From contig JAZGGH010000131.1 in NCBI GenBank assembly GCA_036480335.1, positions 1 to 49,744 of the forward strand: DNA of 49,744 nucleotides, given 5' to 3'. Positions 32,154 through 42,191 of the stretch are shown here, piece by piece. This stretch comes from JAZGER01 sp036480335. Lineage in GTDB: Bacteria > Pseudomonadota > Gammaproteobacteria > DSM-19610. The notes under the pieces were generated by a model. The model ran no database searches and was not told the origin of the DNA. It saw only the letters and a list, made by a program, of their open reading frames with translations. Numbering within the stretch: the stretch's first letter is position 1; each line of letters opens with the position of its first letter. The position numbers and the translations under genes are program-made.

Positions 32154-34418
32154 TCAACGGCCTGCGCGTACCAGGCCGCCCAAACCTTTTTCCTCCAGAG
32201 CCACGTGCAAAATAGAACGAACGTCTTCAGGCGTTTCGAGGGCTAACGCCTGCATGAGCAACTGCCTTGCCTGCGGACAGCTAAAGGTTCTGATCACCCA
32301 TTTCACACGCAACAAATTAATCGAACTCATACTTAAAGAGTCAACACCCATCGCCAGCAATAATAGCGCTGCCGCTGGATCGCCCGCCATTTCGCCACAA
32401 ACACTGACCGGCTTTTTTAAGCGGTTCGCTTCTGAAACCACCGACTGAATAGCCCGTAAAACAGCCGGATGAACGGTTTCGTATAGCTCGGCCACACTGG
32501 CATTATTACGATCCACGGCAAGCAGGTATTGAGTTAGATCATTACTGCCAATCGAAAAGAAATCCACACGTTTCGCCATCGCTTCAATCTGATAGAGTGC
32601 CGACGGCACTTCGATCATCACACCAATCTGGGGATATTCAACAGTCTCCCCAGCTTCCAGTAATTCATCAAAAGCACGCCTGATCAACACAAGCGCAGCA
32701 TCAATCTCACTGACACCACTGATCATGGGTAACAGTAAGCGTAGATTATTTAAGCCGACACTGGCTCGCATTATCGCCCGAATCTGAGTCAGAAAAATTT
32801 CCGGGTGGTCAAGAGAAATACGAATGCCTCGCCAGCCAAGGAAAGGGTTTTGCTCCTCAACGGGAAAATAGGGCAACAGCTTGTCACCGCCGATATCCAG
32901 TGTACGAACTGTCACTGGACGCGGCGCAAAAGCAGCCAACACCTGACGACAGATGCGGCGCTGTTCTTCTTCGCTCGGAAACCGGTCACGTATTAGAAAA
33001 GGAATTTCTGTACGATATAATCCGACGCCTTCCGCTCCAGAGCGTAATGATGGTGAAATATCACTAAACAATCCAGTATTTGCATACAACGTAACCGGAA
33101 AACCGTCTGGCGTTACCGCTGGTTCATGCGTCAGCGCAACAAGCCCATCATTTAATTCATTCTCTTCCCGAACCAGCCGCAGGTACTCATCTCGAATTGC
33201 CCGCGAAGGACGAATAAAAATACGTGATGAGTAGCCGTCAACAACAGTTTCCTGCGCTTCGAGACGACTAACCTGCAGCCCCTCAACCCCCATAACAGCA
33301 GGGACCCCCAAAGCCCTGGCCAATATCGAAACATGTGAAGCGCTTGAGCCTCGCTTGCAAACGATACCCGCCAGCTTGCCCAGCGGCACTTCAGCCAGTT
33401 GCGCCGCACTCACCTCATCACCTACCAGTATCGTCTGCTCATAGTACTCAGCCTGCACAGGACTAATACTCTGCAACCGCTGCAATACACGTCGACCCAG
33501 ATCACGCACATCACTGGCACGCTCACTTAAATAGGGATCCTCCATCGCTTCAAACGCCTGCACATGCTCGACAATAGTGCCACGCAATGCCCCTTGCGCC
33601 CAATTACCTTCCCGGATACGGTCAATAGTACCGTTAACCAGATTCTCGCTTTTCAGCATCATTATCAGTGCATCGAACAAAGCAATATCTTCGCTAGACA
33701 GGCTGCTTTTCATCCGTTCTGACATCGCGAGCATATCCTGCTCAACAGCCATAACAGCCGCAGTAAACTTTGCTATCTCCGACTCGACTTCTGTCACCGC
33801 TCTGTCAGGAATGGCATCAATATCTGTCAACGGAAAGACCACACGAACCTGCCCGACAGCAGCACCAGGGACACCCGACAGGCCCACCAGTGAATAACTG
33901 AGGCTAGACGAATCTTCCACCAGGCGGTTGATTTGACCTGTCGACTCAGCATGGATAATGGCACCCGCCAGCTGCGCGGCCAGAGTCACCAGAAATGTTT
34001 CCTCTTCCTCGTCAAAACAACGGCGCTGCTTCTGTCGAACCACCAGAACACCGAGCACCTTTCTATGCTGAATAACCGGCACACCGAGAAAACCATGATA
34101 CGGTTCTTCACCAATCTCCCTGGTCAGAACGTAGTCAGGATGACTGGCAGCATCATCCAGATTGACAGGCTCTTCACGCCGAGTAACCAGTCCGACCAGG
34201 CCTTCACTGAGCGCCATATACACCTGGCCAACAGCCTCAATACTATAACCATCGGTTGCCATAAGAACATTTTGCTGTGTTTCGTCATTGGTCAGGTAAA
34301 TCGAACAGACATCCACATGCATGGAACGCTTTATGCAATCCACAACAATGCGCAACGCGGCGGATAGATCCGGCGCGGCATTGACTTCCTGAATCGTTCT
34401 TCGTAGAAGTTCTAACAC
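32154..34418 (-). CDS. ptsP: Nitrogen-type phosphoenolpyruvate phosphotransferase (enzyme I-Ntr)
   Basis: This protein of 754 residues from GTG 34418 is the first enzyme of the PTS-Ntr relay, passing phosphate from PEP to NPr. The N-terminal GAF domain (about 1-145, VCSIYLTNDETQQNVLMATDGY) senses effectors such as glutamine in enterics. A PTS enzyme I module follows, with the phospho-histidine segment GSSASHVSILARALGVPAVMG, then the PEP-binding barrel with LYRTEIPFL, GWRGIRISLD, MIEVPSA, FSIGSNDLTQYLLAVDR and the catalytic VCGEMAGDP. The longer frame to 34502 would overlap rppH by 32 bases; the GTG start matches family N-termini. It is downstream of rppH, as in E. coli. Confidence 0.95.
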   Translation of the reverse strand: MLELLRRTIQEVNAAPDLSAALRIVVDCIKRSMHVDVCSIYLTNDETQQNVLMATDGYSIEAVGQVYMALSEGLVGLVTRREEPVNLDDAASHPDYVLTREIGEEPYHGFLGVPVIQHRKVLGVLVVRQKQRRCFDEEEETFLVTLAAQLAGAIIHAESTGQINRLVEDSSSLSYSLVGLSGVPGAAVGQVRVVFPLTDIDAIPDRAVTEVESEIAKFTAAVMAVEQDMLAMSERMKSSLSSEDIALFDALIMMLKSENLVNGTIDRIREGNWAQGALRGTIVEHVQAFEAMEDPYLSERASDVRDLGRRVLQRLQSISPVQAEYYEQTILVGDEVSAAQLAEVPLGKLAGIVCKRGSSASHVSILARALGVPAVMGVEGLQVSRLEAQETVVDGYSSRIFIRPSRAIRDEYLRLVREENELNDGLVALTHEPAVTPDGFPVTLYANTGLFSDISPSLRSGAEGVGLYRTEIPFLIRDRFPSEEEQRRICRQVLAAFAPRPVTVRTLDIGGDKLLPYFPVEEQNPFLGWRGIRISLDHPEIFLTQIRAIMRASVGLNNLRLLLPMISGVSEIDAALVLIRRAFDELLEAGETVEYPQIGVMIEVPSALYQIEAMAKRVDFFSIGSNDLTQYLLAVDRNNASVAELYETVHPAVLRAIQSVVSEANRLKKPVSVCGEMAGDPAAALLLLAMGVDSLSMSSINLLRVKWVIRTFSCPQARQLLMQALALETPEDVRSILHVALEEKGLGGLVRAGR

Positions 34419-34470
34419 AGTGATTTCCAGACAGGTGCAGCTCAATTGCTGCGAATAGGACACCCCCCCG

Positions 34471-34953
34471 CTATTTCTCTTGCGGCAATACCAGAGGAGC
34501 AAGTTCGTTTAGTGCACGTTTATACACTTTACGTTTAAATGACACGACTTCATTAAGCGGGTACCAGTAATCAACCCAACGCCAATGATCAAATTCGGGC
34601 TTATCGTTCTGATCCAGACGAACGTGATGTTCTTCGCCTGTCAGACGCAGCAAAAACCACACCTGTTTCTGACCGATACAGACAGGTTGTTGCTCGTGAC
34701 GAATATATTTTTTAGGCAGCCGATAACGCAACCAGCCTCGCGTGGAACCCAGCACTTCAACATGTTCCGACAAAAGACCGATCTCTTCTTCCAGCTCGCG
34801 AAACATCGCATCTATCGGCCGCTCTGCCTGCCGAATACCCCCCTGGGGGAACTGCCAGGCATCCTGCTGTATCCTGCGAGCCCATAACAGCTTGTGGTCA
34901 TCATTTGTCAGAATGATACCGACATTTGGCCTATATCCTTGATTATCAATCAC
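34471..34953 (-). CDS. rppH: RNA pyrophosphohydrolase
   Basis: This 160-residue Nudix hydrolase removes pyrophosphate from 5'-triphosphate RNA and so starts 5'-end-dependent mRNA decay. It begins MIDNQGYRPNVGIILTN and has the full Nudix box from G39 (GIRQAERPIDAMFRELEEEI), the W-x-F-P-Q-G lead-in and the Q-x-W-F-L-L strand. Length and motif match E. coli RppH. It is followed by ptsP on the same strand, a common gammaproteobacterial pairing, and is divergent from the HAD gene. Confidence 0.96.
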   Translation of the reverse strand: MIDNQGYRPNVGIILTNDDHKLLWARRIQQDAWQFPQGGIRQAERPIDAMFRELEEEIGLLSEHVEVLGSTRGWLRYRLPKKYIRHEQQPVCIGQKQVWFLLRLTGEEHHVRLDQNDKPEFDHWRWVDYWYPLNEVVSFKRKVYKRALNELAPLVLPQEK

Positions 34954-35128
34954 TTACGAAATTCATTCAATATAATTGGTTATCACCATTGTCACACAGG
35001 GCAGACAATTAAATCAAATGATCCTGACGGGCAATTCCCCACTAATTTATAGCCATTTGTCGATAAACAGACAATATGCTCTGATTCGCTCTGCTAAACT
35101 TGGCGCTTCTAATCACACTGGAAAAAGT

Positions 35129-35788
35129 ATGGCTCTGGCACTCTTCGATCTGGATAATACATTGCTGGCTGGCGACAGTGACTACCTCTGGGGGGAATAC
35201 CTGGTTGAGCATGAAAAAGTAGATGCCAACGAACACGCCAGAAAAAACCAGTATTTCTACCAACAATATCTCGACGGCAGTCTCGATATCCACGAATTCC
35301 TCGACTTTCAACTCAAACCACTCGCTATGTACTCAAGAAAACAACTGGAATCCTGGCGACAGCAGTTCATGGAAGAAAAAATCCAGCCAATCATGCTCGC
35401 CACAGCCCATACACTGATCAAACAACACCGGGACAATGGCGATACCCTGGTCATTATCACCGCCACCAACCGCTTCATTACCGAACCGATAGCGACAGCG
35501 TATGGAATCGACCACCTGCTGGCTACCGAAGCTGAAATGATCAATGGTGAATATACTGGCGGCACGACAGGCATTGCCTGCTTCCAGCAGGGCAAGGTTG
35601 AACGCCTGCACGACTGGTTGAAACAACACAATGCATCACTCGAAGGCAGCTGGTTCTACAGCGACTCTCATAATGATCTACCTCTGCTAGAGCTTGTTGA
35701 TCACCCGATAGCAGTCGATCCGGATGAAAAATTGCGCTCGACCGCTCGCCTGCATGGTTGGCCAGTCATGTCGCTACGAACGGAATAA
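35129..35788 (+). CDS. HAD-IB family phosphatase
   Basis: This 219-residue phosphatase starts at ATG 35129. Motif I is LFDLDNTLL (nucleophile D7, acid D9), motif II lies in VIITATN, and motif III/IV is YSDSHNDLPLLE. The layout is that of the SerB-like/PSPase subfamily IB with a helical cap (DSDYLWGEYLV, YFYQQYLDGSLDIHEFLDFQL). Close relatives are annotated as HAD-IB hydrolases, some as histidinol-phosphatase-like; the substrate is unknown. An upstream in-frame ATG at 34976 would add 51 residues with no family character. It ends three bases before argE, so the two may be co-transcribed. Confidence 0.88.
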   Translation: MALALFDLDNTLLAGDSDYLWGEYLVEHEKVDANEHARKNQYFYQQYLDGSLDIHEFLDFQLKPLAMYSRKQLESWRQQFMEEKIQPIMLATAHTLIKQHRDNGDTLVIITATNRFITEPIATAYGIDHLLATEAEMINGEYTGGTTGIACFQQGKVERLHDWLKQHNASLEGSWFYSDSHNDLPLLELVDHPIAVDPDEKLRSTARLHGWPVMSLRTE

Positions 35789-35791
35789 CCC

Positions 35792-36940
35792 ATGACATCC
35801 ATTCCCACATTGAAACAACAAATCGCTGAACTGATCAACACCCCCTCTATTAGCAGCGTTAATCCAGACTTTGATCAGAGCAACGTAGACGTTATCCACC
35901 TGCTCGCCGACTGGCTGACAACACTCGGTTTCAAAATTGAGATACAGACCTTGCCTGGGCAGGACGATAAAGCCAACCTGATCGCCACACTGGGTAGCGG
36001 ACCCGGTGGCCTGGTACTCGCCGGGCATACAGATACCGTACCCTATGACGAGGGGCGCTGGAAAACCGACCCGTTTACACTCACTGAAATGAATCAGCGT
36101 CTCTATGGGCTGGGCACCTCAGACATGAAGGCCTTCCTTGCCATTGCCATTGAAGCGGCTCGCAGTTTCGATGCAAAGCAACTCAAATCACCCATCATTA
36201 TCGTTGCGACTGCTGATGAAGAAAGCTCTATGGCGGGCGCAAAAATGCTGGTAGAAAGTCAACGACCTCAGGCAAGCTATGCGGTGATTGGCGAACCCAC
36301 TGGATTACGCCCGATTCGCATGCACAAAGGCATTCTGATGGAAGCCATTCGCCTGCAGGGTCAGTCCGGCCATTCCAGTGACCCTTCGCTGGGTAACAAT
36401 GCCATGGAAGGCATGCACCGGGTTATCACAGACCTGATCAACTGGCGTCAGGAATTGCAGGCGCAATATACTAACCCACTGTTTAGCGTGCCCGTACCCA
36501 CACTCAATCTGGGACATATTCATGGTGGCGATAACCCCAACCGAATTTGCGCCGACTGTGAATTACACATTGATTTACGTCCTTTGCCCGGCATGGATAT
36601 CGGTGAATTACGCGCCATGCTCAACCAGCGTCTGCAACAGCTTCTGGCCGACAGCGGTCTGGAGCTCTCGGTGACGTCTTTATTTGAAGGCACACCGGCC
36701 ATGGAAACACCCGCTGACTCGCCTATCATTCAGGCGACTGAAAAACTCACCGGCTACAGTGCTGGTGCTGTCGCCTTTGGTACTGAAGGCCCATACCTGA
36801 ACCAGATGGGTATCAATACCGTTGTCATGGGACCCGGTGACATCGACCAGGCACATCAACCAGATGAATTTCTGGCACTCGACCGCATTGAACCAACTAT
36901 CAATATATTGAAAAAACTGATTGCCCAGTTCTGTCTATAG
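35792..36940 (+). CDS. argE: Acetylornithine deacetylase
   Basis: This 382-residue M20-family metallohydrolase removes acetate from N-acetylornithine in arginine biosynthesis. Metal ligands appear in order: LAGHTDTVP, GLGTSDMKAF (bridging Asp), ADEESSMAGA (catalytic and ligand Glu) and the C-terminal GPGDIDQAHQPDEF (His). The start MTSIPTLKQQIAELINTPSIS fits ArgE. It is followed 59 bases later by argA on the same strand, so the window holds both the first and the deacetylation step of the linear arginine pathway. Confidence 0.94.
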   Translation: MTSIPTLKQQIAELINTPSISSVNPDFDQSNVDVIHLLADWLTTLGFKIEIQTLPGQDDKANLIATLGSGPGGLVLAGHTDTVPYDEGRWKTDPFTLTEMNQRLYGLGTSDMKAFLAIAIEAARSFDAKQLKSPIIIVATADEESSMAGAKMLVESQRPQASYAVIGEPTGLRPIRMHKGILMEAIRLQGQSGHSSDPSLGNNAMEGMHRVITDLINWRQELQAQYTNPLFSVPVPTLNLGHIHGGDNPNRICADCELHIDLRPLPGMDIGELRAMLNQRLQQLLADSGLELSVTSLFEGTPAMETPADSPIIQATEKLTGYSAGAVAFGTEGPYLNQMGINTVVMGPGDIDQAHQPDEFLALDRIEPTINILKKLIAQFCL

Positions 36941-36999
36941 CTCGAAGATGTAATATAAAACCAATTTACCTGAACGAAAGATAACGGTACTCTACCCCG

Positions 37000-38316
37000 A
37001 TGGTAGAACAAGAAGACAATAATAAGCAGTTTGTTAGCCATCTACGGCATGCGGCTTCCTATGTGCATGCTCATCGTGGCTCAACTTGTGTCATCCTCAT
37101 TTCCGGCGCTGCACTGGACAGCCGCTTTGCCGAACTGGTCCATGACATCGCCCTGCTGCATACACTCGGGATTCGAGTTGTACTGGTACATGGCGCCAGA
37201 CATCAAATAGAGCAACGCCTGAAAATGGCTGACAGTTCGTTTCAATATGTCAATGGGTTACGCATTACGGACGATAAGGCGCTCGCCTGCGTCAAGGATG
37301 CTGCGGGCAGCCTGCGTATTGAAATTGAAGCACGGCTTTCTATGGGCTTACCCAACACGCCTATGGCGGGTGCAAAATTGCGTGTGGCTTCCGGCAATTA
37401 TGTCACTGCCAGACCATTAGGTATTCTCAATGGCGTGGATTATTGCCACACTGGCAAGGTACGCAGGATCGATGCACAAGCCATCCACGAACATCTGGAT
37501 GATCAGCGTATTGTGCTAATTTCCCCGCTAGGCTACTCGCCAACAGGTGAAGTGTTTAATCTGAGCGCAGAAGATGTCGCCACAGCCACGGCAGTCGCAT
37601 TACAGGCTGACAAATTGGTCATCATGACCGAGCTAACCGATTTGCGCAGCAGTGAAAACGGCCTGATTAAACAACTGAACCTGACGGCTGTAGATACCCT
37701 GCTGGCAAACAACAGTCTGCCAGATACGCTGCAACACGAACTGTCCAGCGCCGTTACTGCCTGCCGCGGTGGAGTTGAACGCGCCCATATCATCAATCAG
37801 CATATCGAAGGCTCACTGCTACTGGAGCTGTTCACCCGCGATGGTGTTGGTATTCTGGTGAGCAATAAAGACTATGAAGGCCTGCGCCAGGCTAACATTG
37901 ATGATGTCGGTGGCATTCTCGCTCTGCTACAACCCATGGAAGCCAGTGGCGCTCTGGTGAAACGCTCACGCGAGTTACTGGAAATCGAAATCGAATATTT
38001 TCTGGTGATCGAACGTGATGGAATGATCATCGCCTGCGCCGCACTCTATCTTTTTCCCGATGGCATGGCTGAGCTGGCCTGCCTCGCCGTTCATAACGAC
38101 TATCGCGGTCACCATAAAGGCAATACATTACTGGGCGCTATTGAAGAAAAGGCTCGGGACAATCACATCAAATCCCTTTTTGTGCTAACTGCGGTCACCT
38201 CGCACTGGTTTCAGGAACGCGGCTTCAAATCGGCCGATATTGACAGCCTGCCAGTTGACCGGAAACAGATGTACAATCTACAACGCCAATCAAAAGTACT
38301 GGTAAAAGAACTATAG
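37000..38316 (+). CDS. argA: N-acetylglutamate synthase
   Basis: This classical two-domain ArgA of 438 residues has an N-terminal amino-acid-kinase domain (about 1-285; VILISGAALDS, VLVHGARHQIE) that is usually the arginine-feedback site, and a C-terminal GNAT domain (about 290-438; ACLAVHNDYRGHHKGNTLLGAIEEKA, with FVLTAVTSHWFQERGF). It catalyses the first committed step from glutamate and acetyl-CoA. It is 59 bases after argE and 44 bases before cpdA, all plus strand. Confidence 0.95.
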   Translation: MVEQEDNNKQFVSHLRHAASYVHAHRGSTCVILISGAALDSRFAELVHDIALLHTLGIRVVLVHGARHQIEQRLKMADSSFQYVNGLRITDDKALACVKDAAGSLRIEIEARLSMGLPNTPMAGAKLRVASGNYVTARPLGILNGVDYCHTGKVRRIDAQAIHEHLDDQRIVLISPLGYSPTGEVFNLSAEDVATATAVALQADKLVIMTELTDLRSSENGLIKQLNLTAVDTLLANNSLPDTLQHELSSAVTACRGGVERAHIINQHIEGSLLLELFTRDGVGILVSNKDYEGLRQANIDDVGGILALLQPMEASGALVKRSRELLEIEIEYFLVIERDGMIIACAALYLFPDGMAELACLAVHNDYRGHHKGNTLLGAIEEKARDNHIKSLFVLTAVTSHWFQERGFKSADIDSLPVDRKQMYNLQRQSKVLVKEL

Positions 38317-38360
38317 ACCAGAATCAAATTCGAATTTCAAACAAACTGCCACTAATAATA

Positions 38361-39164
38361 ATGACCACGCCAACAAACTGCCTGAAACTGCTGCAGATCA
38401 CAGACACTCACCTGTTTGAATCACCGGACGGACAACTGCTCGGTCTGAATACCGAGCATAGCCTGCGACAGGTGATCGATCATATTCTCATGCATGAAAT
38501 GCCCGATATTATCATCGCAACAGGCGACCTCACGCATGACAATACCGAAGCCGCCTACCGACGACTCAGGCAACATTTCTCGCGACTACCTGCCCCCGTT
38601 TATTGCCTGCCAGGAAATCATGACGGTAGTGAACGCTTCAAGTCCATACTGGATTCAGCCCCTCTACACACACAGCATAAAATATTCACAGAAAACCAGT
38701 GGCAACTGTTATTACTGGATTCAACCATTAAGGATTCGGAAGCTGGGCATCTGGATAAACAGGAATTACAGTTCGTTGAGCAGACGTTGTCTAACCAGCC
38801 CATGAACCCTGCCCTGATTTTCGTCCACCATCCACCGGTGACTATTAACAGCAAGTGGCTGGATACCATGAAAATTGATAACGGAGAGGAGCTGTTGACG
38901 ATTTGCACTCAACATCCACAGGTTCAGGCAATCAGCTGCGGCCACATCCACCAGGCATTTTCCGGCAACAAGGATTCGCTACATCTATTCGCAGCACCCT
39001 CTACCTGCGTGCAGTTCTTACCTGGCAGCAGCAACTTTGCTGTGGATAAAATACCGCCTGGATACCGACGTTTCTGTTTATTTGATGACGGTCATTTTGA
39101 AACCGAGGTGATTCGACTAAATGCTATTCCCGGCAATATAGATATGAGCCTGACAGGGTATTAA
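38361..39164 (+). CDS. cpdA: 3',5'-cyclic-AMP phosphodiesterase CpdA-like
   Basis: This class III cyclic nucleotide phosphodiesterase of 267 residues has the calcineurin-like metal-binding motifs LLQITDTHLF, ATGDLTHDN, LPGNHDGS, VHHPPV and CGHIHQAF in the correct order. It hydrolyses cAMP in the cytoplasm and thereby tempers CRP signalling. Length matches E. coli Icc/CpdA. It converges on purD with 22 bases between the stop codons and no visible terminator. Confidence 0.9.
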   Translation: MTTPTNCLKLLQITDTHLFESPDGQLLGLNTEHSLRQVIDHILMHEMPDIIIATGDLTHDNTEAAYRRLRQHFSRLPAPVYCLPGNHDGSERFKSILDSAPLHTQHKIFTENQWQLLLLDSTIKDSEAGHLDKQELQFVEQTLSNQPMNPALIFVHHPPVTINSKWLDTMKIDNGEELLTICTQHPQVQAISCGHIHQAFSGNKDSLHLFAAPSTCVQFLPGSSNFAVDKIPPGYRRFCLFDDGHFETEVIRLNAIPGNIDMSLTGY

Positions 39165-39186
39165 TATTGCGGCAAGTCAGGCGCGA

Positions 39187-40473
39187 TTATCCAGCTTTCC
39201 GAGCTATCGCCCGATGACCAATATCCGTGCGATAGTACATGCCGTCCCAGTGAATTTTATCTACCAACGCATAGGCATTTTTCTGCGCCTCGCTAACCGT
39301 CTTACCTAGTGCACAGGCGCACAGTACACGACCACCCTGGGTAACAATTTTCCCATCCTTCTCAGTGGTGCCTGCGTGAAAAACCTTCACATCATTGCCA
39401 ACAGCATCATCCAGACCCTCAATAACATCACCACTGCGATATTTGTCCGGATAACCACCTGCCGCCAGCACAACACCCAACGCTGGTCGCTCATCCCACT
39501 GCACAGATACCTGATCAAGCCGTTTATCCAGCGCTGCTTCACAAAGCTCTATCAGATCAGATTGTAAACGCAACATAATCGGTTGCGTTTCAGGATCACC
39601 AAAGCGCACATTATATTCAAGCACATTCGGCACACCGCTTTCACTGATCATTATGCCAGCATACAGAAAGCCAGTATAGGGACGGCCATCGGCCTGCATG
39701 CCTCTGACAGTGGGATAAATGACTTCATCCATAATCTTGCGTTGCATTTCATCAGTCACTACAGGTGCCGGGGAATAGGCTCCCATACCGCCTGTATTAG
39801 GCCCGCTATCACCCTCATCACGCGCTTTGTGATCCTGTGATGTAGCCAATGGCAACACCTGATTATCAGCAACCATAACAATAAAACTGGCTTCTTCACC
39901 AAGCAGAAACTCTTCTATCACAACCCTGTGGCCTGCATCACCAAACGCATTACCCGCAAGCATGTCGCGACAGGCGGCAATCGCCTCATCCTCGGTTTGC
40001 GCCAGGATCACACCCTTACCCGCCGCAAGACCATCGGCCTTCACGACAATAGGCGCACCCTGCTGACGGATGTAATCAACGGCTTTATCCAGTTCAGTAA
40101 AATTGGCATAGGCGGCTGTTGGTATTTTATGACGCGCCAGAAAATCCTTGGTAAAAGCCTTCGAACCTTCAAGTTCGGCTGCGGCAGCCGACGGCCCAAA
40201 AATGCGCAAGCCTTCTTTTTCAAAAGCATTGACTACCCCTGCTACCAGCGGCACTTCAGGGCCTACAATGGTTAACCCGATGGTAGATTCTTTTGCAAAT
40301 TCAATCAGTGTCTGAATATCAGTCACTGCGATATCCACATTGGTAAGACCCGACTCAATCGCTGTCCCCGCATTCCCTGGGGCGACAAAAACAGTATCTG
40401 CCCTGGGCGACTGAACAGCCTTCCAGGCCAGCGCATGCTCACGCCCGCCACTACCTATAATTAAAATATTCAT
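39187..40473 (-). CDS. purD: Phosphoribosylamine-glycine ligase
   Basis: This ATP-grasp enzyme of 428 residues carries out the second step of purine synthesis. It begins MNILIIGSGGREHALAWK, has VGPEVPLVAG, the ATP-grasp loop IVVKADGLAAGKGVILA, NTGGMGAYSPAPVVT, and VLEYNVRFGDPETQPIML in the C-terminal part. All expected motifs are intact. It lies downstream of purH on the same strand, separated by MITE-like element C, so the usual purH-purD continuity is interrupted. Confidence 0.97.
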   Translation of the reverse strand: MNILIIGSGGREHALAWKAVQSPRADTVFVAPGNAGTAIESGLTNVDIAVTDIQTLIEFAKESTIGLTIVGPEVPLVAGVVNAFEKEGLRIFGPSAAAAELEGSKAFTKDFLARHKIPTAAYANFTELDKAVDYIRQQGAPIVVKADGLAAGKGVILAQTEDEAIAACRDMLAGNAFGDAGHRVVIEEFLLGEEASFIVMVADNQVLPLATSQDHKARDEGDSGPNTGGMGAYSPAPVVTDEMQRKIMDEVIYPTVRGMQADGRPYTGFLYAGIMISESGVPNVLEYNVRFGDPETQPIMLRLQSDLIELCEAALDKRLDQVSVQWDERPALGVVLAAGGYPDKYRSGDVIEGLDDAVGNDVKVFHAGTTEKDGKIVTQGGRVLCACALGKTVSEAQKNAYALVDKIHWDGMYYRTDIGHRAIARKAG

Positions 40474-40482
40474 ATATGCATC

Positions 40483-40629
40483 TTAACAGGCTGTTGAAAA
40501 AGTCTCAGGCGAGCGCAAGACAAGGCAAAAATTGGTGAAAAAGCGCAGTGCACACGCAGTACATGAGAATTTTGAGCCGATTTTTAACGCAGAATTGTGC
40601 CGCATGAGGGTTTTTCAACAGCCTGTTAA
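40483..40629. mobile_element. MITE-like element C with perfect 15-bp terminal inverted repeats
   Basis: The element begins CAGGCTGTTGAAAAA (40487-40501) and ends with the exact complement TTTTTCAACAGCCTG (40611-40625). It is flanked by TTAA at 40483-40486 and 40626-40629, so TTAA plus repeat forms a 19-base perfect inverted pair. The 139-bp interior has no coding capacity. Elements with ends of the CAGGCTGTTGAAAAA type are known to recur in many gammaproteobacterial genomes. Both arms could form a strong hairpin in the purH-purD transcript. Confidence 0.75.
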
Positions 40630-42191
40630 TGACGGAAATGACGCATACCTGTCATCACCATGGCTATATCATGTTCATCAGCAGCAGCAATAACTTCATC
40701 ATCACGCATCGAACCACCCGGTTGAATAACCGCAGTAATTCCAGCTTCTGCCGCCTTGTCGATACCATCCCTGAAAGGGAAAAAGGCATCTGATGCCATC
40801 ACGGACCCTGGCACAGCCAGACCCGCCTGCTCAGCTTTTATAGCCGCGATACGCGCACTGTTAATACGACTCATCTGACCCGCACCCACACCAATCGTCA
40901 TGCCATCACGCACATAAATAATGGCATTGGACTTAACAAACTTGCAAATCCTCCAGGCAAAATCCAAATCTTTAATCTGCGCTTCGGTGGGTTGCCTTTT
41001 TGTCACTACTCGTAGTTCATTGCGTAACGCAAGATCGGCATCCTGCACCAGCAAGCCACCGTTCACACGTTTGAAATCCAGTCTTGCCACAGAATCCTTT
41101 GTCCATTGTCCGCAGGACAGCACCCGTAGATTCTTTTTCTCAGCAAGCACAGACAGCGCATCGTCAGCAATTTCCGGCGCAATAATCACCTCTACAAACT
41201 GACGTTCAATAATCATTTTTGCCGTCTCGGCATCCAGCATCTGATTAAAAGCAATGATACCGCCAAATGCTGACTCAGGATCTGTCTGGAAAGCGCGGTC
41301 GTAGGCAGCCTGCAAACTACTCGCCTCTGCTACGCCACAGGGGTTAGCATGTTTAACAATGACGCAGGCGGGTGCTTGCTGGAATTGCTTAACACACTCC
41401 AGCGCAGCATCCGTATCGGCAACATTGTTATACGACATCTCCTTACCCTGCACCTGCCTGGCTGTGGCAACGCAGGCATCCGTGATAACCGACTCTACAT
41501 AAAATGCCGCTTTCTGGTGCGGGTTTTCACCATAGCGCATAGTCTGTTTGCGCTGATATTGCAGATTGATTGTTTTTGGGAAATCATCATTATCGGCATC
41601 AGGATTTATACGGCCAAGATAATTTGCAATAGCGCCATCATAACGTGCCGTGTGCTCAAATGTTTTTACTGCCAGCATGAAACGCCGCTTATCCGTCAGA
41701 CAGCCTTCGTTCGCCATTAACTCGTCAACAACTGGCCCATAATCTTCTGCATCGACAACCACAGCAACCGATGCATGATTTTTTGCTGCAGCGCGCAACA
41801 TCGTCGGCCCACCAATATCAATATTTTCTATGGCTGTGGGTAAATCACAATCTGCTTGCGCCACCGTTTCCTCAAACGGATAGAGATTCACAACGACTAA
41901 ATCAATCGGCGGAATATCATGTTCCTGCATCACAGCATCATCAACACCGCGCCGACCAAGGATGCCACCATGTACTTTTGGATGCAGTGTTTTGACCCGA
42001 CCCGCCATCATCTCAGGGAAACCGGTATAATCCGAAACTTCGACAACGGCAAGCCCACTGTCAGACAACAGCTTTGCGGTACCCCCGGTGGACAATATTT
42101 CGATGCCTAAAGTATGCAAATGCCTGGCAAATTCAATCACACCGGCTTTATCTGAAACACTGATTAACGCACGTTTAATTTTTTTCATCAT
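40626..42191 (-). CDS. purH: Bifunctional AICAR formyltransferase/IMP cyclohydrolase
   Basis: PurH catalyses the last two steps of IMP synthesis; this copy has 521 residues. The N-terminal IMP cyclohydrolase domain (KRALISVSDKAGVIEFARHL, STGGTAKLL, VKTLHPKVHGGIL) is followed by the formyltransferase domain (KEMSYNNVADTDAALE, VIVKHANPCGVA, DAFFPFRDGID, ending DIAMVMTGMRHFRH). The start overlaps the fis stop by one base (TAATG). The stop TAA is part of the TTAA target site of MITE element C, and the end of the protein is normal. Confidence 0.97.
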   Translation of the reverse strand: MMKKIKRALISVSDKAGVIEFARHLHTLGIEILSTGGTAKLLSDSGLAVVEVSDYTGFPEMMAGRVKTLHPKVHGGILGRRGVDDAVMQEHDIPPIDLVVVNLYPFEETVAQADCDLPTAIENIDIGGPTMLRAAAKNHASVAVVVDAEDYGPVVDELMANEGCLTDKRRFMLAVKTFEHTARYDGAIANYLGRINPDADNDDFPKTINLQYQRKQTMRYGENPHQKAAFYVESVITDACVATARQVQGKEMSYNNVADTDAALECVKQFQQAPACVIVKHANPCGVAEASSLQAAYDRAFQTDPESAFGGIIAFNQMLDAETAKMIIERQFVEVIIAPEIADDALSVLAEKKNLRVLSCGQWTKDSVARLDFKRVNGGLLVQDADLALRNELRVVTKRQPTEAQIKDLDFAWRICKFVKSNAIIYVRDGMTIGVGAGQMSRINSARIAAIKAEQAGLAVPGSVMASDAFFPFRDGIDKAAEAGITAVIQPGGSMRDDEVIAAADEHDIAMVMTGMRHFRH

